A stretch of 64,000 bases of DNA from Parabacteroides massiliensis (GTDB lineage: Bacteria > Bacteroidota > Bacteroidia > Bacteroidales > Tannerellaceae), in contig NZ_LT700191.1 in the NCBI RefSeq assembly GCF_900155425.1, forward strand, positions 1,077,198 to 1,141,197, in the 5' to 3' direction. The translations under genes and the position numbers were made by a program. Positions within the stretch are counted from its first letter, which is position 1. Each line of letters begins with the position of its first letter. The notes beneath the pieces are model-generated. The model was not told where the DNA came from and ran no database searches. It saw nothing but the letters and a program-made list of their open reading frames with translations. Shown here in pieces: positions 55,724-63,796 of the stretch.

Positions 55724-56299
55724 TTAGCCCTCCTCGCTTTGGAGCGATGCTGCAGCCGCGGCTTCCGCCGGCGGCAGCTTGTACTGCCCCCACTCGGACG
55801 GTATTGCTTCCGTATCGAACACGCCGTAAGGCTGCGAACCGTCCTCCGGCATCGCCACTTCGAGCGTAACCTCTATCTTGGAGGTTTCTGTAAGGGTCAG
55901 CTTGCCTGCAGGATTGGAAAGCAGCGTGGCGTTGGGAATCAGTACGCTCTGTCCGGACACGAGGGAGAGTTCCCATGGTCCCTGCATGACAAGCACCTCC
56001 GACGGGGCTGTCCAGCCGATCGGAGTTTTCTTTTCCGAATCTTCTTTCTTATAATGCAGGCTGCCGCCAAGCAGTTTGTGCAGGTTCGAATAGTTCATCT
56101 GGATCACATTGAACGTCGGGGCGATGCCGCCGTTACTCTGTGGGATGACCAGCACCGGGGCACCCTGCACCTGTTCGGCCTCGATCTTCGCGGCCTCGGG
56201 TTTCTTGCCGCCCAGGTCAAACGAGTTCTTTTCAATATACCCGATTGTGAAATCCTTATACTTTACGGCTCCTATGCCGTACATAAAATTCTTGTTCAT
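55724..56299 (-). CDS. Major tail tube protein
   Basis: 191 residues from the ATG at 56299 (MNKNFMYGIGAVKYKDFTIG). A longer frame to 56359 overlaps the previous gene and is not needed. It is beta-rich with a VVIEVTLEVAMPE-like pattern (KIEVTLEVAMPEDGS). It lies directly before the tail chaperone, the usual tail tube position. Its start overlaps the spanin-like gene's stop by 4 bp. No sheath gene is found beside it, which supports a non-contractile tail. Confidence 0.65.
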   Translation of the reverse strand: MNKNFMYGIGAVKYKDFTIGYIEKNSFDLGGKKPEAAKIEAEQVQGAPVLVIPQSNGGIAPTFNVIQMNYSNLHKLLGGSLHYKKEDSEKKTPIGWTAPSEVLVMQGPWELSLVSGQSVLIPNATLLSNPAGKLTLTETSKIEVTLEVAMPEDGSQPYGVFDTEAIPSEWGQYKLPPAEAAAAASLQSEEG

Positions 56300-56862
56300 C
56301 TTTTTTTCAGTTTCATTGTTAATAACATACCGACAAGCAAGCCGGCAACCATTCCCCAAGTAAACACCCGCACCGGGTTCGGAGGACGTTTTTCCTCCGT
56401 TTGAACGTCATTTGAAATTTCGTTCTTGGTCTCGCTACGGATACGCGCCAGCTCTTCTTCATACCATAACACCAGCTGCTGCAGACTGTCACACGAGGCT
56501 TCGGCCACGATGTTCCCGCTGTCGTCGCTGCCTACGGTCAGATTCGCCTGTCCACTCTTCCCGCGATACACCGCCCCTTCAGGAAGTTTACGGAGGCTGT
56601 CCGCCGGTATAGTCAGCTTCACCGAACTCGCCGGTACCCCCGCCATCACCAGTCCCGCCCGTCGACTTCCGCTCGCGCTGTCGGCGCTTGCCGTTTCCGT
56701 CCGGACTTCCCGGTTCATGCTCTTTCGGTGACTCGCGCAACCTGTCAAGCACAGGGCAATCGTCACGATGAGGACAGTTCCCGGCTGTATCAATAGCTTT
56801 TCTAAGACGGGCCATCTCACGTGTATTGCGGGCCAGTTCTTTCTTTGTTTCACAAAATTCAT
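56296..56862 (-). CDS. Lipoprotein with C-terminal membrane helix (u-spanin candidate)
   Basis: A 188-residue protein. A hydrophobic signal, GTVLIVTIALCLTGC, ends in a lipobox cysteine. A periplasmic part of about 110 residues includes AEASCDSLQQLVLWYEEEL. The C-terminus is a membrane helix (VFTWGMVAGLLVGMLLTM) with a KLKKR tail. Outer-membrane lipid plus inner-membrane helix is the topology of single-chain spanins such as phage T1 gp11, which fuse the two membranes at lysis. The first 275 bp overlap the preceding gene in another frame. The neighbour is an amidase. Confidence 0.55.
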   Translation of the reverse strand: MNFVKQRKNWPAIHVRWPVLEKLLIQPGTVLIVTIALCLTGCASHRKSMNREVRTETASADSASGSRRAGLVMAGVPASSVKLTIPADSLRKLPEGAVYRGKSGQANLTVGSDDSGNIVAEASCDSLQQLVLWYEEELARIRSETKNEISNDVQTEEKRPPNPVRVFTWGMVAGLLVGMLLTMKLKKR

Positions 56863-57064
56863 CTTTCAGAGGTTTTACAATATTCTCCATCAAAATGCGG
56901 GTGGCATGTTCGGCGTTATCTATGCGCATAGCCTCTGCACCGGCCTCGGCCTTCATCGCTTCCGCTTTCGCTTTTCTCACAGTAGCCCGCAAGGAGCCAA
57001 TGGTCGCCACCGTACCAACCAGGCCGCCGCCAAGGATAATGTTCATAAATTCGCTCAAGTCCAT
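56588..57064 (-). CDS. Membrane-anchored coiled-coil protein of the lysis cassette
   Basis: 158 residues with one N-terminal membrane segment (IILGGGLVGTVATIGSL), then a charged coiled coil (about 28-95) and a Gly/Lys-rich tail. It resembles Rz-type or Mu gp-type lysis accessory proteins, possibly a holin or an inner spanin. Its 3' 275 bp are shared with the lipoprotein gene in another frame, recalling Rz/Rz1. It lies 14 bp downstream of the amidase gene. Exact role is uncertain. Confidence 0.55.
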   Translation of the reverse strand: MDLSEFMNIILGGGLVGTVATIGSLRATVRKAKAEAMKAEAGAEAMRIDNAEHATRILMENIVKPLKDEFCETKKELARNTREMARLRKAIDTAGNCPHRDDCPVLDRLRESPKEHEPGSPDGNGKRRQRERKSTGGTGDGGGTGEFGEADYTGGQPP

Positions 57065-57078
57065 ACCACCCGGTTTTA

Positions 57079-57552
57079 TTATTGATTAATACCTATTTCT
57101 TTCAACCATTCCTGCACATCGAAACTCGGACAGGCTTTCGCTGCCAGTTCGTTGTGTCCTACAATGCGTACATCAGGAAATTTCCGGTGAAAATCCTTCA
57201 CATACTTCTCCAGTGCCTTTTTCTGACAGCCAGTGCGGGTGTCTTTCGGGGTCTTACCGTCTTTTTCCACGCCTCCGGCATACACGATGTGACGGCTCAG
57301 ACTGTTATATCCCTTGGCTCCGTTGGTCACTTCCCAAGGGTCCACCTGTGCATCCTCATTGTTTTCTACCAGACGTTCCACGCCTCCGTTCAGGTGGAAC
57401 AGGTCGGTATAGCCAACCTGCTTCCATCCTCTTCCTCCCTGGGCAACCGGAGATGTATGCCATTTGCGGATGTCCGCAGATGAAACCTCACGTCCCTCCG
57501 GAGTTGCCGTACAGTGTATTACCAGATATTTCAACTTTGCCATAATCATCAT
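57079..57552 (-). CDS. Endolysin, N-acetylmuramoyl-L-alanine amidase
   Basis: 157 residues of the amidase_2 (T7 lysozyme / PGRP) fold. Zinc ligands are suggested by VIHCTATPEG near the N-terminus, HIVYAGG in the middle and the CPSFD motif after GHNELAAKA at the C-terminus. It cleaves the bond between MurNAc and L-Ala in peptidoglycan. There is no signal peptide, so a holin should be needed. The start at 57552 overlaps the capsid stop (ATGA); the ATG at 57543 is an alternative. Confidence 0.9.
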   Translation of the reverse strand: MMIMAKLKYLVIHCTATPEGREVSSADIRKWHTSPVAQGGRGWKQVGYTDLFHLNGGVERLVENNEDAQVDPWEVTNGAKGYNSLSRHIVYAGGVEKDGKTPKDTRTGCQKKALEKYVKDFHRKFPDVRIVGHNELAAKACPSFDVQEWLKEIGINQ

Positions 57553-58613
57553 GCTTGATAGCCGCTCATCATTACCACTCCGGCATCCTCTTTCTTGGGC
57601 ATGCAGATGAAGTAATGGCGGAAGTTAATCAGGTTACGCTGGTTCAACGGGTCGTTCTTTGACTCGGAATAATACATCTTGGTAGAGCCTGTTGCCTTGA
57701 AAACCCGCTGTTTGTAGAAGGCAAACGAACACGGGAATTCACCGGCTTCTGCCGTTGCACCCAATGCCTTTTTCACTCCGGCTGTAGTATAAAGCGGATT
57801 GTTGCCGTACTCATAGATTTCAAAGCCGTACAGGTTGCCTACCTTGCCGCTGTTGCGGTCAATGTTGTACTGCTCGCGGAATGCCTGGCTGGTCAGCAGC
57901 AGGTCATTCACATGGTCGGGGCAAAGCACCAGTCTGCGGCCGTCTGACGGCACGCGCAGGTTGTCAAGGGCACGCTTCATTTCCACAAGGTCATTCACGG
58001 TAAGGCGCAGACGGTTTGTGGCCGGATCTTTCTCGCCGGTAGTCTTAAGCACCGGAGTCGTTGCCGTATTCTTGTTCGCGCAAAGGGCATGGGCCGCCTT
58101 GGTGAACTTCGCGTCATTGATACTGTTGGCATGACCTTCCTTTACACGGGCGGTCTTGTCATAGCTGATGGCATAAAGTTCGTCATCCGTAATCGGCGTG
58201 GCCTTGGTCTGGAATTTGTCAAGCTTGATGGCGATGTCCTTGTCTTCCAAAGCCTGCACGTCAATCGGGTAGGTCTTGTTGTTAATCAAGACGTCCGGAT
58301 CCACCCCTACCTCTACCAGATGAATCACATCGTTGTTCACGATACTGCTTTGGTCGGGAATTCCTGACAGCCACGTGCCTTCCAGCCCGGCACGGAGTAC
58401 CTTGACAAGCTCGCCCGTCCAGATTTCCGTATAAACCCCTTCACGGAGTATTGAAGCGCTCTGCGGAGCCATGCCCATGAAGGCTGCCACCGCATTCATT
58501 CCCACAGCTCCGGCTACAGGAGAGAATCCCAGCACGGAAGCACACACGGCACCTGTCAGCGTATTGAACAGGAGTGCCGTCAAAAGCATTACAATTTTTC
58601 CCATTGTCTTCAT
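57549..58613 (-). CDS. Major capsid protein
   Basis: 354 residues from the ATG at 58613; the frame extends to a TTG at 58628. The body from about residue 60 reads as an HK97-fold capsid subunit (EGVYTEIWTGELVKVL, DKFQTKATPITDDELYAISYDK, GFEIYEYGN, then YFICMPKKEDAG near the end). It follows the protease-scaffold gene. The first about 50 residues are unusually hydrophobic and signal-like (KIVMLLTALLFNTLTGAVCA). They may act as a delta domain removed by the protease. Confidence 0.75.
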   Translation of the reverse strand: MKTMGKIVMLLTALLFNTLTGAVCASVLGFSPVAGAVGMNAVAAFMGMAPQSASILREGVYTEIWTGELVKVLRAGLEGTWLSGIPDQSSIVNNDVIHLVEVGVDPDVLINNKTYPIDVQALEDKDIAIKLDKFQTKATPITDDELYAISYDKTARVKEGHANSINDAKFTKAAHALCANKNTATTPVLKTTGEKDPATNRLRLTVNDLVEMKRALDNLRVPSDGRRLVLCPDHVNDLLLTSQAFREQYNIDRNSGKVGNLYGFEIYEYGNNPLYTTAGVKKALGATAEAGEFPCSFAFYKQRVFKATGSTKMYYSESKNDPLNQRNLINFRHYFICMPKKEDAGVVMMSGYQA

Positions 58614-58624
58614 TTTAAAGGTTT

Positions 58625-59560
58625 TCAAATTTCACAGGTCATTCCATATTCGGCCTTGTACAGACGCTTGTACTCCTCCGGGTTCTGCTCACGCATTTCA
58701 AGCAGTGCGTCACTCGGGACATCGCTCAGCTTGGCATAGGTGGACGGCTGTGCCTGCTGCTTGCCACCCTGGTAACTCAGCACGGTGGAGATCTTCACCT
58801 GGGGTTGCATGGCATCAAGCACATTCTTCAGCTCGTCGGATCCAACCTTCTTGCCCAGTTCGATAAACTGCGCCTTCTTGTCTTCCCCCAGTCGTTTCTC
58901 CGCTACGGCCTTTTCCACAAGACCGGTAATGCGGGCCAGGGTCAGCTTCCCGTTTTCATCTTTCAGAGAGTCATTCTCAGCCTTGGCCGCTTTCAGGTCA
59001 TTCAATGCCCGGGTTACATCAGCCTCCGTCGCCGTTTCCGGCAGCCCCAATTGAAGGGCCAAAAGTTTCAGTTCCATTTCTTCTTCTGTTTTTTGATTAT
59101 TGATTGATGGCAAGGGACATTCCCCGTCCCTTCCCAAAGTGATTTGTTTACCGTCTTTCATCAATATGATGGCATCATCGTTAGAACCAACGTCCACCAG
59201 AGAGACCTCGTACAGTTTACTCTTGGTCACGGTCGGACAAGTCTGTCCCGGCAGTAGATGTTCGGGCTGTTCGCTCAGTTCCAGGATATCTATGCCGGCA
59301 CTTACCATTCTCAGGCTGCCGAACTCAAATTGTTTCTTACACCTCTTACTGAGGTCGGTCGCCTCGTCAAACACGGGTTCACCGGTCACCTCGCCGTCTT
59401 CCACCCGGATATCCTTCACATAACCGATCACGCTACCGCGCTGGTGCATGTACAGCAGTACCGGATTCCGGCAGTACTGCTCCACACTCATGCCCGATGT
59501 CAGCACGCGGCTTCCGTAACTGTTCAGGCTGTCATTTGAAATTCTTACACGTTTACTCAT
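58625..59560 (-). CDS. Head maturation protease fused to scaffold
   Basis: 311 residues from the ATG at 59560. An upstream extension to 59731 would cross the operator region and is rejected. Residues about 1-140 look like a prohead protease (LLYMHQRGSVIGYVKDIRV, FGSLRMVSAGIDILEL, KLYEVSLVDVGSNDDAI). From about 155 the protein is a helical scaffold with a coiled coil (LNDLKAAKAENDSLKDENGK). This protease-scaffold layout matches Mu gpI/gpZ. It is the first gene of the leftward late operon. Confidence 0.78.
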   Translation of the reverse strand: MSKRVRISNDSLNSYGSRVLTSGMSVEQYCRNPVLLYMHQRGSVIGYVKDIRVEDGEVTGEPVFDEATDLSKRCKKQFEFGSLRMVSAGIDILELSEQPEHLLPGQTCPTVTKSKLYEVSLVDVGSNDDAIILMKDGKQITLGRDGECPLPSINNQKTEEEMELKLLALQLGLPETATEADVTRALNDLKAAKAENDSLKDENGKLTLARITGLVEKAVAEKRLGEDKKAQFIELGKKVGSDELKNVLDAMQPQVKISTVLSYQGGKQQAQPSTYAKLSDVPSDALLEMREQNPEEYKRLYKAEYGMTCEI

Positions 59561-59616
59561 TTTTCCATACCACGCCTTTGTGCGTTGGCTCTGCAATATT
59601 ACGGAGCACTCGCAGG

Positions 59617-59680
59617 GCCGCCAAAAATGTGTGCAACGGTTGCACACTTCTATGAAACCGTTGCACATTATTTTGGCGGC
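59617..59680. promoter_or_regulatory. Operator region of the divergent late operons
   Basis: Two 23-bp arms (59617-59639 and 59658-59680) are inverted copies matching at 20 positions, with outer ends GCCGCCAAAA and TTTTGGCGGC. Overlapping the left arm is a perfect 19-bp palindrome, GTGTGCAACGGTTGCACAC (59629-59647). A further half site, CCGTTGCACA, lies on the right. It sits midway between the protease-scaffold start (59560) and the small terminase start (59769). Confidence 0.75.
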
Positions 59681-59768
59681 AAACCGATAAGCGGACAACT
59701 TTGCGAACAAATCGGGCAGGTGTACAGTCATTCCAATACCTGCCGTTCAAACCTATATTCTTTATAAT

Positions 59769-60233
59769 ATGACAAAGGCAGAAATCGAAAAGAAGAAATC
59801 GCTCGCACGCTCACTATTCCTCTCCGGAATGGAGCAAACGGAAATAGCGGAAAAGGTGGACGTGTCTCGTGTCACCATATCCAAATGGTGTACCTCCGAA
59901 GGGTGGAAAGAAGCAAGGGCGGCAAAGAACGTCACTCGCCCGGAACTGGTGAACAAGCTTCTGCTCACCATCGACACGCTTATCACACAAGTAAACTCGT
60001 CGGATGACCCCACATTGATAGCCGGGCTGGGCGACAAGCTGGCAAAACTGTCGGCGGTCATCGAGAAGCTCGACAAGAAGGCCAATGTGGTGGATGCCAT
60101 CGAAGTGTTCATGGCATTTTCCAAATGGATCGAATACCGCTCGACGATCGACCCGGATGTGACCCCGGAATTGGTAAAGGCCATCAACAAGTACCAGGAC
60201 CTGTACATAACCGAACAGATGGGCATAAAATAA
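59769..60233 (+). CDS. Small terminase-like HTH protein
   Basis: 154 residues. An N-terminal helix-turn-helix reads TEIAEKVDVSRVTISKWCTS (about 24-43), and a helical C-terminal region resembles oligomerisation domains of small terminase subunits (DUF1804-like, Mu gp27-like). It directly precedes the large terminase gene (7 bp gap). It should recognise phage DNA for packaging. It could also act as a regulator of the adjacent operator, which is not tested. Confidence 0.75.
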   Translation: MTKAEIEKKKSLARSLFLSGMEQTEIAEKVDVSRVTISKWCTSEGWKEARAAKNVTRPELVNKLLLTIDTLITQVNSSDDPTLIAGLGDKLAKLSAVIEKLDKKANVVDAIEVFMAFSKWIEYRSTIDPDVTPELVKAINKYQDLYITEQMGIK

Positions 60234-60240
60234 CAAGGGC

Positions 60241-61800
60241 ATGGCAACAGCAGCGGAAAAGAAACAGGCATACGAACAGTGGAAAGAACACTGCAAAAGG
60301 GTACAGTCCATTACGGATACGGCGCTGCTCGCAGGCGAGACACCGGCACAAAGGGACAGGCGCATTCTGCGGCTGCAGGGTAACTATGCCGCATTCTGCG
60401 AATATTACTTTCCCCACTTCCTCACCTTGCGTGACAAGACTACCGGGGAAGCCATACGCACCATTCACAATGCACCGTTCCACAATGCGGCAGCGGCCAA
60501 AGTAAGGGGTACGCCCAACCTGAAGGCGGTATTCATGTGGCCGCGCGGTCATGCCAAGTCCACTCACATGGACATCTTCGTCCCATTATGGCTCATGTTC
60601 CAACCAAAGCGGCTCATCAATTTCATGGTGGTGGTCGGCAAAAGCGAAGACTCTGCCACACGTCTGCTGGGCGATATTCAGGCGGAACTGGAACACAACC
60701 AGCGCATCATTGCCGACTTCGGCAAGCAGCAGGGGAATGCTTCCTGGCAGGATGGGGAGTTCAAGGCTGCCAACGGGGTGAAATTCCTGGCTTGCGGACG
60801 CGGACAGTCTCCGCGTGGTCTGCGCGACCGGGAAGCACGCCCGGACTACATCGTCATCGATGACTTGGATGACGACGAACTGTGCCGCAATGAGAAACGG
60901 GTGCATGACATTACAGACTGGGTGAAAGAAGCCCTTTTTGGTGCACTGGATGTGGGCCGGGGACGCTTTATCATGGTCGGGAACCTCATTTCTAAAAACT
61001 CGGTGCTGGCCAATCTCACCAAGACAAAAGGGGTACATGTATCCGTCATCAAGGCAATAGACAAGAACGGAGAACCGGTATGGCGCGAAAAATGGACGAA
61101 AGAGGAGGCGCAGGAATACAGGGATTTCGTAGGCTACCGGGCATGGGAAAAGGAGATGATGCACAACCCCATCGTGGACGGCACTATCTTCCGGGCAGAC
61201 TGGATTCGTTACAAGAAACTGCCCAGACTGTCCAAGTATGAAATGCTGGTCTGCTATACCGACCCCTCTTTCAAATCGACCACTTCAAACGACTACAAGG
61301 CTTGCCGCCTTTGGGGCAAGATTGGGAAGGAACTGCACCTTATAGACTGTTACGTCCGGCAGGATACCGTTTCCGGAATGGTACGGTGGCTTTACGACCT
61401 CTACGAGCGTACACGCGATACGGCAGCCGTCCAGTTCTTTATGGAAGCGAACTTCATGCAGGATGTCATTCTGGATGAGTTTGAGGCAGAAGGAAATCTG
61501 CGTGGATACCAACTGCCCATCATGCCGGACAAACGAAAGAAGCCGGACAAGCTCCAGCGCATCGAAGCGGTGTCACCATTATGGGAACGCGGTTTCGTAT
61601 TCTACAATGAGAAGTTGAAAGAATCGCCGGATATGCAGACCGGAATCGAACAGACCTTGGCTCTGGAGCGTGGCAGCCGTATTCACGATGATGCACCGGA
61701 TGCCGACGAGGGAGCCATCTGGATGCTGCAGCGCAATTCAAGACAGGAGAGTTTTCAACCGGTGTTCGGCAAAAGGCCGATCGCCAAAAATATATGGTAA
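60241..61800 (+). CDS. Large terminase subunit
   Basis: 519 residues. The ATPase domain has a variant Walker A, PRGHAKST (about residue 102), a Walker B, YIVIDDLDDDEL, and a coupling motif near FIMVGNLIS. The nuclease domain includes the acidic residues in CYTDPSFKSTTSNDYKAC and HDDAPDADEGAIWML. It powers headful packaging. In Mu-like phages this is gp28, which packages by a headful mechanism from flanking host DNA. Confidence 0.92.
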   Translation: MATAAEKKQAYEQWKEHCKRVQSITDTALLAGETPAQRDRRILRLQGNYAAFCEYYFPHFLTLRDKTTGEAIRTIHNAPFHNAAAAKVRGTPNLKAVFMWPRGHAKSTHMDIFVPLWLMFQPKRLINFMVVVGKSEDSATRLLGDIQAELEHNQRIIADFGKQQGNASWQDGEFKAANGVKFLACGRGQSPRGLRDREARPDYIVIDDLDDDELCRNEKRVHDITDWVKEALFGALDVGRGRFIMVGNLISKNSVLANLTKTKGVHVSVIKAIDKNGEPVWREKWTKEEAQEYRDFVGYRAWEKEMMHNPIVDGTIFRADWIRYKKLPRLSKYEMLVCYTDPSFKSTTSNDYKACRLWGKIGKELHLIDCYVRQDTVSGMVRWLYDLYERTRDTAAVQFFMEANFMQDVILDEFEAEGNLRGYQLPIMPDKRKKPDKLQRIEAVSPLWERGFVFYNEKLKESPDMQTGIEQTLALERGSRIHDDAPDADEGAIWMLQRNSRQESFQPVFGKRPIAKNIW

Positions 61801-61801
61801 C

Positions 61802-62032
61802 ATGATACAACTGATTAAAAGAATGATTTTTGCATGGCGCTATAAACGTGCCGTTGCCCGTGCTTGCAAGTATGCCAAGCTCTACGGAAGAAAATACTAC
61901 GTCCTGTATATGGGCGGCAAACTAAAAGTTGTCCCCAAAAGGAATATCTGCGAACTGATTCACCGCCACCGTTTCCGCAAGGGAACCACTATCCGGGATA
62001 TAGAAAAAATGGCATTGTTCATCACTAAATAA
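61802..62032 (+). CDS. Small basic phage protein, unknown
   Basis: 76 residues from the ATG at 61802, one base after the terminase stop. It is very basic (RYKRAVARACKYAKLYGRKY) with Tyr-rich stretches and ends IEKMALFITK. It lies between terminase and gp36-like genes and is probably a head-region or DNA-binding accessory. No family is recognised. Confidence 0.7.
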   Translation: MIQLIKRMIFAWRYKRAVARACKYAKLYGRKYYVLYMGGKLKVVPKRNICELIHRHRFRKGTTIRDIEKMALFITK

Positions 62033-62039
62033 TAAGGTC

Positions 62040-62459
62040 ATGTTCATTACAGAAGAAGATTACAAAGTTGTCATCGGCGACAACGCATTGAAGGTCATCT
62101 CCCAGGTAAGCCCGGAAAACCGTACCAATGCAGAAGCGGAAGCCCGGGAAGAAATTGCCGGTTATCTACGGCCGAAATACGACTGTACGGCCATTTTCTC
62201 TGCACAGGATGAACACCGGAACCGGCTCATTGTCATGTACACCTGCGACATTTCACTTTACCACATGAGTGCAGCCATGCCGCAAAAGATGGGAAGCGAG
62301 ATACGCAAGGAACGATATGAACGGGCCATCAAGTGGCTTGAAGGCGTACAGGCCGGAAAAATTGTCCCTGATTTGCCCTTGGCTGTCGGAGAAGATGGGC
62401 TTCCGTCCGGAAATTCACTTGTTTACAGCTGTCAGAAGCAGCTTCATCATAACTGGTAG
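62040..62459 (+). CDS. Mu gp36-like (DUF1320) head-tail protein
   Basis: 139 residues beginning MFITEEDYKVVIGDNALKVI, the typical start of DUF1320 proteins. It contains AREEIAGYLRPKYDC and ISLYHMSAAMPQK. In Mu, gp36 is a virion or head-tail connector protein. It lies 4 bp upstream of the portal gene. In Mu this gene sits after the capsid gene, so its position beside the portal is rearranged. Confidence 0.75.
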   Translation: MFITEEDYKVVIGDNALKVISQVSPENRTNAEAEAREEIAGYLRPKYDCTAIFSAQDEHRNRLIVMYTCDISLYHMSAAMPQKMGSEIRKERYERAIKWLEGVQAGKIVPDLPLAVGEDGLPSGNSLVYSCQKQLHHNW

Positions 62460-62463
62460 GACT

Positions 62464-63774
62464 ATGGATATTAAAGACTTTTTCAGCGGTATGTTTTCCA
62501 GTAAACCGAAAAACGTACTGCAAACGCTATACGGCAATTTTAATCTGGCCAAGGGGAAAGACATCAAGCGGGTGCAGAAAATGGTCATCGACCTGCAGCG
62601 CACCACCGATGCACTCACCCGGAAGGACATCAAGAACTGGCGCGATGCCTGGCAGTATGCCATCAATGTGGACAGCCCCAGCCGCCAGCGCCTGTACGAC
62701 ATCTACCGGGACGCGGAAATAGACCTTCACCTCTCCGGGTGTGTGGAGCAGCGCAGAGGTTTTGTCATGGCACGTTCATTCAAAATCGTGGATATGAAAG
62801 GGGATGAGAACGAGGAAGCGGTTCATTTCTTTGACCAGTCCTGGTTCAAGCAGCTCATGCGCTATGCCCTTGATTCAATCTACTGGGGGCATTCGCTCAT
62901 CGAATTGGGCGACCTTTGCACTGACGGTGACGGCTGCATCTGTTATTCGGATGTGAAGCTTATTCCGCGCAAGCATGTCATTCCTGAGTACGGACGTGTC
63001 ATTACCGACCTCGGGCAGGACTGGACTACAGGTATAGACTACCGCCAGCCGCCTTTTTCGGACTGGCTCATTGAAGCAGGCAGGCCCGACGACCTCGGGC
63101 TGTATCTCAAGGCTGCTTCACAGACTATCCCCAAAAAGAACATGCTGGCCTTTTGGGACACCTTCGGGGAAATATTCGGAATGCCCATGCGTATAGCACG
63201 CACCACTTCGCGCGATCAGAAAGAGATTGACCGTCTCGACAAGATGCTGCGTGAAGCCGGAACCGCCCTCTCCATGGTGGCAGGAATGGAAACCGAAATC
63301 GAGTTTGTGGAAAGCGGCAAGGGAGATGCATTCAATGTCTATGACAAGCGCATCGATCGGGCCAATTCCGAACTGTCAAAGCTTATCATCGGACAAACGA
63401 TGACCATTGAGGACGGAAGCAGCCTCTCACAGTCTGAAACGCACCTTGAAGTGTTCCAGAACCTCGTGGAAAGTGACTGCGACATGCTGCGGGATATAGT
63501 GAACAACCAGCTCATTCCGCGAATGGTTCGTCACGGTTTTCCTGTCAAGGGACTGCGTTTTGATTGGGACTACTCCATTGACTACACGCCCGAACAGCAG
63601 AAAGCCTACGAAGAAATGGTACTGCAGCACTACAAGGTGAAGCCACAGTACTTTGAGGAAAAATACGGCATTCCGTGCGAGGAGAAGGAACCGAAGGAAG
63701 AGCCGGACCCGGCAGATCCGAAAAAGAAGAAAGACGGCAAACAGGCTGGAACGCTATCCCGTTTTTTCGACTGA
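62464..63774 (+). CDS. Portal protein (Mu gp29-like, DUF935)
   Basis: 436 residues from the ATG at 62464. A longer frame from 62269 overlaps the gp36-like gene and is a shadow. Signatures are RDAEIDLHLSGCVEQRRGFV, ALDSIYWGHSLIELGD and LSKLIIGQTMTIEDGS. It forms the dodecameric DNA gate of the head. The C-terminus is Glu/Pro/Lys-rich and ends RFFD just at a frameshift signal that would join it to the next gene. Confidence 0.9.
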   Translation: MDIKDFFSGMFSSKPKNVLQTLYGNFNLAKGKDIKRVQKMVIDLQRTTDALTRKDIKNWRDAWQYAINVDSPSRQRLYDIYRDAEIDLHLSGCVEQRRGFVMARSFKIVDMKGDENEEAVHFFDQSWFKQLMRYALDSIYWGHSLIELGDLCTDGDGCICYSDVKLIPRKHVIPEYGRVITDLGQDWTTGIDYRQPPFSDWLIEAGRPDDLGLYLKAASQTIPKKNMLAFWDTFGEIFGMPMRIARTTSRDQKEIDRLDKMLREAGTALSMVAGMETEIEFVESGKGDAFNVYDKRIDRANSELSKLIIGQTMTIEDGSSLSQSETHLEVFQNLVESDCDMLRDIVNNQLIPRMVRHGFPVKGLRFDWDYSIDYTPEQQKAYEEMVLQHYKVKPQYFEEKYGIPCEEKEPKEEPDPADPKKKKDGKQAGTLSRFFD

Positions 63775-63796
63775 GCCCCGAGGATTATTCGGGGCT
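63762..63796 (+). promoter_or_regulatory. Programmed -1 frameshift cassette at the portal 3' end
   Basis: The slippery heptamer T TTT TTC (63762-63768) is in the correct frame (X XXY YYZ), two codons before the portal stop. A 5-nt spacer, GACTG, is followed by a perfect 8-bp GC-rich stem, AGCCCCGA/TCGGGGCT (63774-63781 and 63789-63796), with a 7-nt loop. All three parts have standard spacing. Confidence 0.75.

Noticed and set aside
59561-59731. N-terminal extension of the protease-scaffold protein
   Set aside because: It would translate the operator palindromes and reads as Cys/Arg-rich non-family sequence. The ATG at 59560 begins normal family sequence.
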